A stretch of 64,000 bases of DNA, taken from Lumbricus rubellus. Its lineage: Eukaryota > Annelida > Clitellata > Crassiclitellata > Lumbricidae. The stretch's first letter is position 1; the number at the start of each line of letters is the position of its first letter. The notes below the pieces were generated by a model that did no database searches, was not told where the DNA came from, and saw only the letters and a program-made list of their open reading frames with translations. Location: positions 59,868,044 to 59,932,043 of the forward strand of contig OX243811.1 in NCBI GenBank assembly GCA_945859605.1. The letters are read 5' to 3'. Position numbers and translations under genes: made by a program. Below, piece by piece: positions 12,001-19,560 of the stretch.

Positions 12001-15000
12001 ACTAGACCACCGCGCCCCACTAGCCGTAGCCTAGTTAGTGAATTACGATAAATAATAAATCGGCTGTTAATTGTTCGGTATCTGCAGAATAGCTGTTTTG
12101 CAAAAATAACTGGAAAGTCACAACTAGTCTATTATTATAGTCTTTAGTTGTATTGTTCCAGGATCAGTACAAGTTCGTATATACGGCACTTGTGGATCAG
12201 TTCAACACGGGTAACACAGTGCTAACACGTGATGACTTCGACAGACTTCGGAGAGAACTTCAGAGTAACGATGAAGGAATCAGCGGAAAAAGTAAACTGG
12301 CTATTCAGTTTGAGGTAAGAATTTGTAATCTCACATTAATAAAGTGCCACTTCAAGGAAACTTAAGCTACTGTCGGCCTAATTAGGAGGCGTAGAAATTA
12401 TTTTCTTAAGTAGTTGGATACAGGGCTTTTAAAGGAATTTTAGAACTGCACAACCAGCAATGTTTAATGCAGTACAACTTGGACCGAAAATATCTGACGA
12501 CTTGTTTTTGTCTTTCTCCCTGAGCTTGCAAAAATATACAATGAAGCCTTTCACAGTATTTTGCTGTTGCACAACCCCTTCCTTCCAATCCGGTCCTCCA
12601 TGGTAGTCCTGAGTTATCCAATCAAATGCCAGTGGTCAACATTGATTGAAACCTATTAATTTACAATGTAACTGCAAAATCTAGTTTTGTGTGACGTGTA
12701 CTTTGACATAAAACGAACTCCAGCATATTAGGCTACTATGAAGCGAAATTAACGTTGGATCACATTCCTTTCTATTTCAGATGATCGAGAACATGGCACA
12801 AGGTGAGCGAAATCCACTCCCAGATCTTACAATCAATTTCCAACTAGCTTTAATTGCTGAATAATTGCTATAAGCTAATCTTAGAGTAGCCTATCACCAA
12901 TAAAATTAGAACTGGTTGCTTCAGCGCATCCAGAGAGAAGCAAATATTCCGTATTCATGTTAGACGCGATCTTCAATCAACGCTACCTTTCGATTAAATA
13001 ATTATATAGCCTTAATCCAATTGTGTAAGATGACCTGGGAAGTATGCCCATGTAGATATATATATAGCTATAGGCCTATATTCGACCTAGGTTGATCTGT
13101 GAGCGCTCCTGTGTAGGCAACCTCGTAATAAATTTTAGGCTTTCAGATAATATAGAAGAAATTAATTAATATAAAATAAATTGAGTGGGAATTCGAAGTC
13201 TATAATTATAAAAGATCGTTTGCAATTTTTGTTATAAAGATCACAATGAGTCGATCGTAGAGCTAAAATTAATTTTGAAAGTGCTTATAAAACTGCTGAG
13301 CTAACATAATTATTTATGTTACAGCAAACGAAGAGAACAGGATTATTTCCAACAATAATCTTGAAGCGGTTTATGTTCAGGTAGAGTCTAGACCTATAGA
13401 ACATTAATTTCTTCTTACTCATTCATTCATTCATTACGAGGATTAGCCCATAGGCTACATAGCGCTTCTTCGCGGGTACTACTCGGGATCGCTCCAGATA
13501 CCAGCAATCCAGCATGGCTAAAAATAACGGCTTTTTAAAGATACGCACACAAAGAGTCACAGTAGATCCTGTGAAACAAGTAAGCCTATGATCGCCAATG
13601 AAACCTTTTCCAAAGCGAGAGACCAACCACAGAGAAGACACCATTCTGTTTGGTAACTGTGCAGACAGTGCAGTAGGCAAAAGAGACAATGAGATAGTCT
13701 GAAAAAGGTTGAACCAGTAACTCTCTCTGCCAGGATAAAATGTTGCCTCTATTGCATCCTAATCATTATATCTAGCAATCTGGGTTGATAGTTTATAGTT
13801 TGTTCTCTTAAAATGTAGAACACAAGAAAGACGAGATTCTACATAGTAACAACATCTCCTTCATCGCAATCCTCAGGTGATTTGTGGACGTTGTGTGTTA
13901 ATCTCAACTGCAGCTTCATTGTCTTCGTTGATGTCGGACGTGTAAGTTTACCCAACAATACGTATACTGCACGTAGGTCTAGGCCTATCGTATTGTATCT
14001 ATAGATTTATATAGCGCCTCTCGCAGAATGACTGCATTCAGCCGCAACTTTTAGAACCCAGCACCCACCCCGCCCTGTCAGAGAACAATAGGGCCTACAG
14101 GCAACGCTAAATTATGTCACGCTTTCTAGAGGTCTCCTGATTACATTGTAAATAGCAAAGGCTAATGCAAATTTGTTACGTCGCCGGTCAGGTTAAGGTA
14201 CTTAATATAGATACATAATTCATATGACTTCGTAATCATAGGCCTACAATCAAAATGTCTAATGTGGTAACTTAGGCTACTCTAAAGCTAGTCGCGTGCC
14301 ATTGTGACCCAGCAATTGAACTGCAAGGGTAAATAGGGTAGATAATTTGATAAATTAAGCAATTTAGATAAATTTTAATAAACTAGATAGCTTAGGTAGG
14401 CTAAATAAATAATTTATAAAATTCAGATCATTTAATTTGTTTCGTATTAATTGCATTACATTACATTATGATTACACACTTTACATTGTTACGTCTGTAG
14501 GAAGCTGCGTCCTTTATTCCAACGAAATCGAGTTCAGTCACAACGGATTCGTACACGTTGGTCGTTGATTCACAAATCGACGAAAACGATTGCGTTTCTG
14601 TGCTGAAGATGTCGCTGCTCAGAAAATCCGAATCAGTCTACGCAAATTCAGTTAGTCCTTTGTATCTTCTTTTTAGTCGTTTGTATCTTCTTTTTAGTCT
14701 GTTGTTTCTTCTTTAGTATCTTCTTTTTAGTATTTTGTATCTTTAAGTAGATAAGGAACTACAGCTATGACGACAGTTTGCACTCAATGACCCAATGAGT
14801 CGTCAGGTCACAGGTCAAGGTCAAGGCCAATGCAGTTTTTTTATCTGCTTATTTGTTATATTTATAATCTTGTATACTATTCCTCAATTTTTATATAGCT
14901 ATTAGGCTTATTTCATACCATCGAATTTCTCTTTGTATATACCTACCCATATTATTTCCCTGTTGTTAGTTCAGTAAATGAATAAAATTGAAAGCCAAGC

Positions 15001-16432
15001 GCAGGGCACGAGGGCTGTAATAGTCTGATGTCTTTCTCGATGTTTTTGTTCAAAGATGGAGAGTTCAGAAAAACACGAAGTGACTCTGCTACACGTGCGA
15101 GCAACATCAACATCAGAAACGGATTGTCTAGACTTCGAGAGTCTGAATTCAACCTACAAAATCCTCAGGCGACTGATTAGCATGCAGCTCAACTTCGATG
15201 GACCAGTTATTGTCATGTCACAGTAAGCCGATTGAATTGGTTTGCATGTGTCTCAATAAAACGCTGGCTATAACCATTTTGTTCAAAATATAACACATAA
15301 AACTTTATGTTTTTTCTTATGACCATCCATTAATTAATTAATTCATTAATTAATTATTTCATTCATTCATTACAAGGATTTATTTAGTGCCCTTCCAGGT
15401 TACTATTCAGGTGCGCTCCCGACCCAACCTCGGGACAGATTTAAGATTGCAATAAAACGTGTCAGAGGGGATCCAACAGCAGAGAAAACGCGTCCCTTAC
15501 TCCTAGAAGTAGCCTACACGCAAATGGGACAAGAAGTTCACCCTGTGCAGAGGATTGAAGGGAAGGCGGGCCTGGATATCCTGTGTGGAGTATTAAAACG
15601 CCCTGAGATGGGCAGGGGATAAACGAAGGAGAGAATGTCACGCCAGAGGATGTGTTATATTTTCGTGTTTTGAAGTTTGCTTTAAGATATTATATATATG
15701 TATAGGCCTACATCTATTTCAGACTTTAAATCAAAATTATCAAAGTTAAAAACTCATTTTGTTTTCAATGCATTATAACTAGATTTTAGTGAAGCGCGCT
15801 CCTGTGCAAGACTTGTTTTGTTAAAGTGCGGTATAAACGACTAATTGTATTGTATTGTAATATAATTATACTTACATGTGTTGTAACTTATAGATATTTT
15901 GCAAATACATTATTTGGATGAGTAATGCTTTTAGCCTTTACCATTAGGATGTCTAGGGTTAGGGTTAGGGTTAGGGTTAGGGTTAATAGGTCCATGATGA
16001 GCATGTGATCTATGTTTATTCTTGCAGAACTGATGACACGCTGAGTGGTTTCTGTGTGGCTGCATTCAATGCTTTTGACATGATGGCAGAAGAGGACGAG
16101 GTCGACCTTTATCAAATAGTTCGAGACATAAGAAAATCGCAGACAACCTTCATTCCATCACTGGTAAAGCTATGGGCTGATATTATTAGAATCTAGATAT
16201 CTGATTTATAGTCTGATGGGCCATTGGTATTTCCTCAAAACATTATTGTAGTGCACTCAATCATATATACTTCTATAGGCCAGGCCTACATGAAAATATT
16301 AACCCCGGTTAGAAAGGGCAGTAATTTGCATAACATGATTGTAGTAGGCTAATGACGATTGTTTCTGTGTTTCAGTGTGCATACAGTGAACTGTACAATG
16401 TCGTCGGAAAATATATAAAATACAACAACTGA
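1..16432 (+). CDS. Receptor-type protein tyrosine phosphatase with EGF repeats (3' part, 22 exons)
   Basis: Spliced CDS: 1-67, 413-550, 1215-1352, 3210-3344, 3685-3781, 4661-4770, 5396-5541, 6120-6207, 6920-6996, 7573-7609, 8121-8218, 8758-8880, 9569-9714, 9966-10098, 12162-12314, 12781-12802, 13325-13380, 13819-13941, 14501-14650, 15056-15222, 16028-16163, 16376-16432. These total 2,397 bases, 798 codons plus TGA, with all phases compatible. Residues are numbered from the window edge. Order: EGF modules about 23-68, 69-114 and 115-159 (the last begins DIDEC); a membrane span about 164-187; juxtamembrane segment; D1 about 250-525 with NRF at 299-301, WPDHGVP at 433-439, [10 protein letters not shown] from 465 and QRTQMIQT before 511; and a diverged D2 about 575-795. 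The family dephosphorylates phosphotyrosine on cytoplasmic proteins, with the EGF ectodomain sensing ligand or matrix. D1 looks active and D2 inactive. The 5' exons lie outside the window. The assignment is secure at family level; orthology to a named RPTP is not. Confidence 0.93.
413..550 (+). CDS. RPTP exon 2: EGF module
   Basis: Acceptor TTTCAG, donor GAG|GTGCTA; 138 bp, phase 1-1. Encodes one EGF-like repeat with the spacing [16 protein letters not shown]...[14 protein letters not shown], resembling the multiple-EGF (MEGF/Tie type) pattern. Confidence 0.9.
1215..1352 (+). CDS. RPTP exon 3: EGF-like module, GC donor
   Basis: 138 bp, phase 1-1, with cysteines in [17 protein letters not shown] and C. 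It can be spliced in frame only through the donor TG|GCAAGT at 1353, a GC-AG intron. Joining to exon 4 creates GAT and the canonical SDIDEC start of a calcium-binding EGF. Confidence 0.85.
1885..3100 (+). mobile_element. 5'-truncated LINE (L2/CR1/Jockey-type reverse transcriptase fragment)
   Basis: An open frame from 1925 to 3037 encodes the C-terminal half of a non-LTR reverse transcriptase: [15 protein letters not shown], then YADD at 2153-2164, then the thumb region ending near [10 protein letters not shown]. The upstream motif [12 protein letters not shown] (1891-1926) lies in another frame that stops soon after 1950, so the copy is frameshifted. No endonuclease domain is present. The 3' end reads GGAGCGC...GCTATAT and finishes in (AAAT)n at about 3072-3100, as expected for a LINE tail. 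It lies inside the RPTP intron that uses a GC donor. It is not a host gene. Confidence 0.9.
3210..3344 (+). CDS. RPTP exon 4: calcium-binding-type EGF
   Basis: 135 bp, phase 1-1. Begins with the cbEGF signature (D)IDECADP and continues through [12 protein letters not shown], the Asn/aromatic pattern seen in calcium-binding EGF repeats. Confidence 0.9.
   Translation: MLMNVPIQCLHVELIHTIARTPMEISFAVTAQTDFATLMELASV
3685..3781 (+). CDS. RPTP exon 5: transmembrane helix
   Basis: 97 bp. Encodes an unbroken hydrophobic run of about 24 residues ([20 protein letters not shown] and on) followed by LRHR, the basic stop-transfer flank. This places the EGF modules outside and the PTP domains inside the cell. 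Confidence 0.92.
4312..4374 (-). mobile_element. LINE/SINE 3'-end fragment
   Basis: Read on the minus strand it gives the shared tail GAGTAGTTTCCTTGAAGAGG then CGCTACATAAATACTTGAAT and (GAAT)n, nearly identical to the plus-strand tail at 30,945-31,003. Confidence 0.75.
4661..4770 (+). CDS. RPTP exon 6: juxtamembrane segment
   Basis: 110 bp, starting at the third base of an Arg codon split by the intron and ending in phase 1 before GTAAGA. Polar, Asn-rich and low-similarity, as usual for RPTP juxtamembrane linkers. Confidence 0.8.
5396..5541 (+). CDS. RPTP exon 7: juxtamembrane and D1 start
   Basis: 146 bp after TTTTTTACAG. Carries a possible phosphotyrosine motif, QYENI, and ends LEKEFE, the helix that opens PTP domains. 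I chose the donor GAG|GTTGGA at 5542 because it gives phase 0 and joins EFE to SVPMD as in the family. A later GT at 5555 would break the frame. Confidence 0.85.
6120..6207 (+). CDS. RPTP exon 8: D1 phosphotyrosine-recognition loop
   Basis: 88 bp. Encodes KNRFKNIIP, the KNRY loop. The usual phosphotyrosine-stacking Tyr is Phe here (residue 301), which keeps the ring but loses the hydroxyl. Confidence 0.9.
6920..6996 (+). CDS. RPTP exon 9: D1 core
   Basis: 77 bp. Completes YDHNRV and encodes DYINASFIS, the strongly conserved PTP YINAS strand. Ends in phase 0 at TCG|GTAGAC. Confidence 0.92.
7573..7609 (+). CDS. RPTP exon 10: D1 core, 37 bp
   Basis: A very short exon encoding [12 protein letters not shown], matching the family's GY...YIATQGP motif. 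Both splice sites are strong (TTCTAG, G|GTAAAT) and it keeps frame with its neighbours. Confidence 0.9.
8121..8218 (+). CDS. RPTP exon 11: D1 core
   Basis: 98 bp. Completes the Gly of TQGP and encodes [20 protein letters not shown], equivalent to the DFW-M-E----IVMLT motif of classical PTPs. Confidence 0.93.
8758..8880 (+). CDS. RPTP exon 12: D1 core
   Basis: 123 bp, phase 0-0. Begins KKCEKYWP, the conserved KC-YWP motif, and ends in the strand FLTVR. Confidence 0.92.
9450..9549 (+). repeat. Two-copy 50-bp tandem duplication
   Basis: Both copies begin ATGTTTG(T/C)CATTTATTAC and contain GATGGAGTTCACATA, with an exact 50-base period (9450 and 9500). The second copy ends about 20 bases before the acceptor of the WPD-loop exon. 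Confidence 0.85.
9569..9714 (+). CDS. RPTP exon 13: D1 WPD loop
   Basis: 146 bp. Contains [13 protein letters not shown] with the general-acid Asp at residue 435, then IVHC, which carries the catalytic Cys (466). The last two bases belong to the following Ser codon. Confidence 0.95.
9966..10098 (+). CDS. RPTP exon 14: D1 P loop and Q loop
   Basis: 133 bp. Completes [10 protein letters not shown] with the phosphate-binding Arg, then encodes [12 protein letters not shown], the Q loop. All D1 catalytic elements are intact. Confidence 0.95.
10138..11681. mobile_element. Mutator-like DNA transposon (non-autonomous or decayed)
   Basis: The ends are inverted repeats: TAGACTGGTCCA at the left, TGGACCAGTCTA at the right. 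Similarity continues inward for about 130 bases to GAGGTCAACCCATT and its complement near 11,535-11,552. The flanks are a perfect 9-bp duplication CTACTGCAC (10129-10137 and 11682-11690). A 9-bp duplication with long inverted repeats is the signature of the Mutator superfamily. Two short minus-strand open frames (11469-11197, 10522-10325) may be remnants, but I recognise no transposase domain. The element lies in the RPTP intron between the P-loop/Q-loop exon and the next. Confidence 0.82.
11796..12018 (-). mobile_element. tRNA-derived SINE (minus orientation)
   Basis: On the minus strand the head reads GGCGCGGTGGTCTAGTGGTG (A-box region), then GGTTCGAATCC (B box), then CCTTGGGCAAGTCCTTCACT, a conserved body, the LINE-type end GGGAGCGCCTCTGAGTAG and GGGGCGCTATAACAAGTGCA, and a (CAAA)n tail. 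This is a pol III SINE with a tRNA-like promoter and a LINE-derived 3' end. It is not a functional tRNA gene, as no cloverleaf continues past the B box. Confidence 0.88.
12162..12314 (+). CDS. RPTP exon 15: D1 end and linker
   Basis: 153 bp. [10 protein letters not shown] closes D1 (family: QY-F-Y-AL), followed by a charged linker leading to D2. Confidence 0.9.
12781..12802 (+). CDS. RPTP exon 16: 22-bp microexon
   Basis: Encodes only MIENMAQ plus one base, between CTATTTCAG and GTGAGC. Skipping it would join phase 0 to a phase-1 acceptor and break the frame, so it is needed constitutively. Splicing evidence is by frame and consensus only. Confidence 0.72.
13325..13380 (+). CDS. RPTP exon 17: D1-D2 linker or start of D2
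   Basis: 56 bp after [27 protein letters not shown] may be a remnant of the KNR...INASY region of D2, strongly diverged. Confidence 0.75.
13428..13500 (-). mobile_element. LINE/SINE 3'-end fragment
   Basis: Minus-strand tail with GGAGCGATCCCGAGTAGTAC and AGCGCTATGTAGCC, then (GAAT)n read from ATTCATTCATTC at about 13,421. Diverged member of the family with the shared tail. Confidence 0.6.
13819..13941 (+). CDS. RPTP exon 18: degenerate D2
   Basis: 123 bp, phase 0-0. [20 protein letters not shown] occupies the place of YIATQGP--T--DFW-M, followed by a hydrophobic strand FIVFVDV. Several core residues differ from active PTPs. Confidence 0.82.
13995..14100 (-). mobile_element. Diverged LINE/SINE 3'-end fragment
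   Basis: GATTTATATAGCGCCTCTCG is the complement of the shared tail motif CGCTATATAAATC. The remainder is degraded. Confidence 0.5.
14501..14650 (+). CDS. RPTP exon 19: degenerate D2
   Basis: 150 bp, phase 0-0, between TCTGTAG and GTTAGT. It is placed where the KC-YWP region should be, but I see no conserved motif left. It is retained by frame and position. Confidence 0.75.
15056..15222 (+). CDS. RPTP exon 20: degenerate D2, former catalytic strand
   Basis: 167 bp. [12 protein letters not shown] sits where the V-Q-H---WPD segment belongs, but WPD is absent. It ends [10 protein letters not shown], equivalent to PIVVHCS; Ser734 occupies the catalytic Cys position. Confidence 0.82.
15355..15445 (-). 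mobile_element. LINE/SINE 3'-end fragment
   Basis: ATTCATTCATTACAAGGATT, then a decayed TTTAGTGCCCTTCCAGG and CTATTCAGGTGCGCTCCCGA, which is the complement of GGGAGCGC...GAATAG...GGGC. Located in the intron before the D2 active-site-equivalent exon. Confidence 0.65.
15954..15986 (+). repeat. Interstitial telomere repeat (TTAGGG)n
   Basis: About five uninterrupted TTAGGG units, 42 bases upstream of RPTP exon 21. The unit is the ancestral metazoan telomere motif; the array is far too short to be a chromosome end. Confidence 0.92.
16028..16163 (+). CDS. RPTP exon 21: degenerate D2
   Basis: 136 bp. [13 protein letters not shown] follows the former active-site Ser, with Leu where the phosphate-binding Arg should be. 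[20 protein letters not shown] matches the family helix D-----V--LR-QR--MI. Confidence 0.88.
16376..16432 (+). CDS. RPTP exon 22: C terminus and stop
   Basis: After TGTTTCAG, encodes [18 protein letters not shown] and TGA at 16430-16432. This corresponds to the closing QY-F-Y--- helix of D2. No near polyadenylation signal is obvious; the first AATAAA I see is at 17,082, about 650 bases on. Confidence 0.88.
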   Translation, partial: CAYSELYNVVGKYIKYNN

Positions 16433-17802
16433 AGTGCATCGTCTGGATTACAAAGACATATTTCAGTAGCCTACACAGCGCGTGAATCTTTAGGCACGTG
16501 TAGGCCTAATGGAAACAACAGCATTTTAGCAAAGACTAGTAAATTTAGGCCTAAATCTTATTTTACTATTAGGCAAACGCTAGCACAAACGTCAAAAACT
16601 TGTAGTATTTTAAGACATAGGCAAATGAACGGCCAGAGGCTTGAAACGCTATAAGTAAGGTTCCTGATCGAATTAAGCTAAGGCCTACAAGCACATGATT
16701 ATAATTATGGAAATGTGATCATCATAATGAAAATTATTTGCGTGACGAAATTCACTTGTAGGGCCTACACTGTAGCCTATGCTAATAGAAATCGTTCTCA
16801 CACTCGGGTGAATTTCAACTTTAAAAATCAATTGCGCGAACGCAACAATTAGCTCTCATCATCGTCATGGCATCCAGCAGAATTGATTTGATAAACCCTG
16901 ATAAGGCCTATTATAGCCAGTGGCGTAGCTTGCCTTTCATGGGTCCGGTTGCAGAGTCCCGCATGAACCCCTGTTTGTCCTTGTAAGGCCGGTAGGCCTA
17001 CCCGGTGTACTCGCGTATTTGCAATTACTGAAACTAATCAAGTCATATGTTTATAACACATGCAATGCAATTCACTCACAAAATAAACAGGAATGTTGCA
17101 AGAATGAGACAGATAAATTACAGTGTTATAGCTGCAGTGATTTCTCAATCGAATCAAAAACCTATCACGTTGCAGACTCGTCGACTTATTAGCCTATATG
17201 TAATAATAGTAATTAAAACAATGTCATGGCATTTTAGTTTCTGTCTAGGCTAGCCTTTGTTCAGCGAAAATGACAATCATCTATCAATAATTCTGATCCA
17301 CGATCTACAATTTGTTCACAAGAAAAAGGCACAATCATTGATCTTTATAGAAGTCTACATGTAATAGACTATGTAGCCTAGGCGGCGTAGGCCGTACTTA
17401 AAATTAAGTCAAGCAATATTCCATGAAAGTGCAAATATGGACAAATAGGCTACATGGTTCCCTTGGATCCTGATCTACTCCTGCTCAATTTGGTTTCTCT
17501 CTGATTTTCAGATGAGAGCCTATACCATAATAAAATGTTATTCTATATGATTATATTATTAAAATATATTTTTTGCTATTTTAATATAACTATAGGCCCA
17601 CAACCCTATTATCATGAATAGCCTATATGTAGCATGCAAACACAGCGCGTTTGCAGGCGCTGAATTAAAGAAAAATTGTTATCATAAGGCCTATTATTAT
17701 TATTACTAGACCTATTATTATTACTTTTTATATTATAAACACAATATTTTTTCTCTTCAACAAAAAGTCCAAACAGAACAAATAAATTTCAGGGCGCCGT
17801 AA

Positions 17803-17894
17803 CAAAACGGCACCGACAAAACGGCACCGACAAAACGGCACCGACAAAACGGCCCCGACAAAACGCCACCGACAAAACGGCACCGACAAAACGA
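17803..17894 (+). repeat. 14-bp minisatellite, array 1
   Basis: About six to seven head-to-tail copies of ACAAAACGGCACCG with single-base variants (GGCCCC, CGCCAC). GC-rich against an AT-rich background. Confidence 0.93.
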
Positions 17895-18182
17895 CAGAAT
17901 ATTATGTTTAGGCCTAGGCTTACGGTTGCTTTGAGAACAAAAAATAATTTTCAATTTTTAATTGAATTTGTATGTGCAATAGTCTCTCCGGTCGACATCA
18001 GATTCTGTATACGCCTTTGTAAGCCTTTGTAATTGTAAGGCGCACTTGTAACGGCATGGCTGTAGGCCTACGTGTTACTGCGCCATATAACTCGTCGTAA
18101 TAATAATATAGGCCTACGGGGATGGTGATGAGTATGGAAATCTGGTCTAAAAGTTGGAGCTCCATCATTAATTTTGGCTGCT

Positions 18183-18466
18183 ACGAATTGCCCGGTCCGA
18201 ATTGTCCGTTCCGAATTGCCCGGTCCGAATTGTCCGGTCCGAATTGTCCGGTTCCGAATTGTCCGGTCCGAATTGTCCGGTCCGAATTGTCCGGTCCGAA
18301 TTGTCTGGGTCCGAATTGTCCGTGCCAGAATTTACTCCGAATTGTCCGTGTCCGAATTGTCCGGTCCGAATTGTCCGCTCCAAATTGTCCGGTTCCGAAT
18401 TGTCCGCTCCCTATTGTCCGGCCCGAATTGTCCGGTCCGAATTGTCCGGCTCCGAATTGTCCGGGA
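18183..18466 (+). repeat. 14-bp minisatellite, array 2
   Basis: About twenty copies of GAATTGTCCGGTCC with scattered substitutions and small length changes, about 290 bases from array 1. The core TTGTCCG is shared by most units. Confidence 0.95.
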
Positions 18467-19129
18467 ACCGCTTAATTCACTCTATGCCATCAGAATCCTC
18501 AAGGCTCATGGGGCCTCCCTACAAGAGCTCTAAACTATTAGGCCTACTAGAGCTATCATAGAGCCCTATATCATCATACCTAGAGTGATGTAGCCTATAG
18601 GGCCTATGCCTCTTCTGCATGGTGGGGTCTTGCAAGTGGATTGGACAAAACCCATCTTGATCGAGGGCCTCATGAAGAAACTTAGACAAGCCGGCTACTT
18701 GCATCCTAAAAGGCCTATAGCCTACACTTAGCCTAATTCACCTACAGCAGAAACCTTAGCGCAAAACACGCGGCAAGAGGATGACAAGGTGCTTTTAAAA
18801 GCTGTTCAGGGAAACGAAGTTCATGTCATCCGTAACCTCTTCTCGCTATAGCGCGATCCATTAGGCTAATTAGGCCTATTTATTGGCCCTATGTAGGCCT
18901 AACTTTAGAAAACAGAGCTCACAATTTCATCCTCCCCCAATAAAGACTCGTTAAACTTTATCCCAAGATTGTTATTCAAAAACATGTAGGCCTAGGCCTA
19001 CTAACTATATCTTGACTATAAGTTTTAAGCAGTCATACTGTCAATTTTGCTAATATAATGTAAACTTTTAGCGTTATGTCCGTTGTTTATTGAATTAAAC
19101 GAATATACAGTAACATAGGCTGTAGGCTG

Positions 19130-19222
19130 CATGTTATTATAACTATTAAGCTAGAGTAGCGTTATTATAACTATTAAGCTAGTAGCGTTATTATAACTAT
19201 TAGCCTAAGCTAGAGTAGCGCT
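19130..19222 (+). repeat. Three-copy tandem repeat upstream of integrin alpha
   Basis: Three units containing GTTATTATAACTATTA followed by AGCTAG and (AG)TAGCG, period 27-34 bases. The last copy ends about 120 bases before the integrin ATG, so it lies in the likely promoter or 5' UTR. Any regulatory role is inference. Confidence 0.85.
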
Positions 19223-19342
19223 TTAGAAATTTGGAAGTCAATGATATCTGCCTATACCGGAAGTGGCTTCTCATTCGCCAACGGGAAAGATCTGATGGCT
19301 CGGTCGAAATAGAAAATCTTATTATTAAGACGTCGTTGGTGA

Positions 19343-19560
19343 ATGGAGGCATTGGTGAAAATGGCGCAGGTGGACGATATAACGAGACGATGGCTCTCTG
19401 GATTTACTATAGTCTTATTTCTGTTTAGTGAAGTTTGTTTAGGATTCAATCTGGACATAAAGGCGCCTATAATCAAGGCGGGCACATCGACTTCGTATTT
19501 TGGTTATTCAGTTGCTCATCACTTAGTTAAGAATCGTGATACGGACGTTAGCGAATCTGT
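19343..19560 (+). CDS. Integrin alpha exon 1: signal peptide and blade 1 start
   Basis: 218 bp from ATG to GT|GTAAGA. Encodes the signal peptide and FNLD...YFGYSVAHHL. Codons 1 and 7 are both ATG; I took the upstream one. Earlier minus-strand open frames here are shadows. Confidence 0.93.

Larger units (their letters stand above)
68..16375. other. RPTP introns: content not otherwise listed
   Basis: Introns are mostly 0.3-0.9 kb, AT-rich, and contain many copies of the palindrome TAGGCCTA. I see no recognisable gene or repeat in 551-1214, 4771-5395, 5542-6119, 6208-6919, 6997-7572, 7610-8120, 8219-8757 and 14651-15055. Intron 1 has a short GAC microsatellite near 273-291. The larger introns hold the mobile elements listed separately. 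Confidence 0.6.
16433..19342. other. Intergenic region between RPTP and integrin alpha
   Basis: 2.9 kb holding the RPTP 3' UTR (end uncertain), dense TAGGCCTA words, two 14-bp minisatellites, a (TTA)n-like stretch near 17,690-17,715, and the integrin promoter and 5' UTR. No gene is recognised. Open frames in 18,120-18,560 come from the 14-bp array, whose period forces all three frames open. Confidence 0.75.

Noticed and set aside
11940..12018. tRNA gene on the minus strand (A and B boxes)
   Set aside because: No complete cloverleaf; it continues into a SINE body with a LINE-type tail and recurs at 20,131 and 53,436.
17803..18466. Possible CRISPR-like array
   Set aside because: Units are contiguous 14-mers with no spacers, in an intron-bearing animal genome.
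18122..18561. Overlapping open frames of 71-119 codons on both strands
   Set aside because: They are produced by the 14-bp array: a period not divisible by three without stop codons opens all frames.
19000..19343. Assembly join of two different organisms at the composition boundary
   Set aside because: The same SINE and LINE families, with the same tails, occur on both sides; a misjoin within one genome is not excluded.
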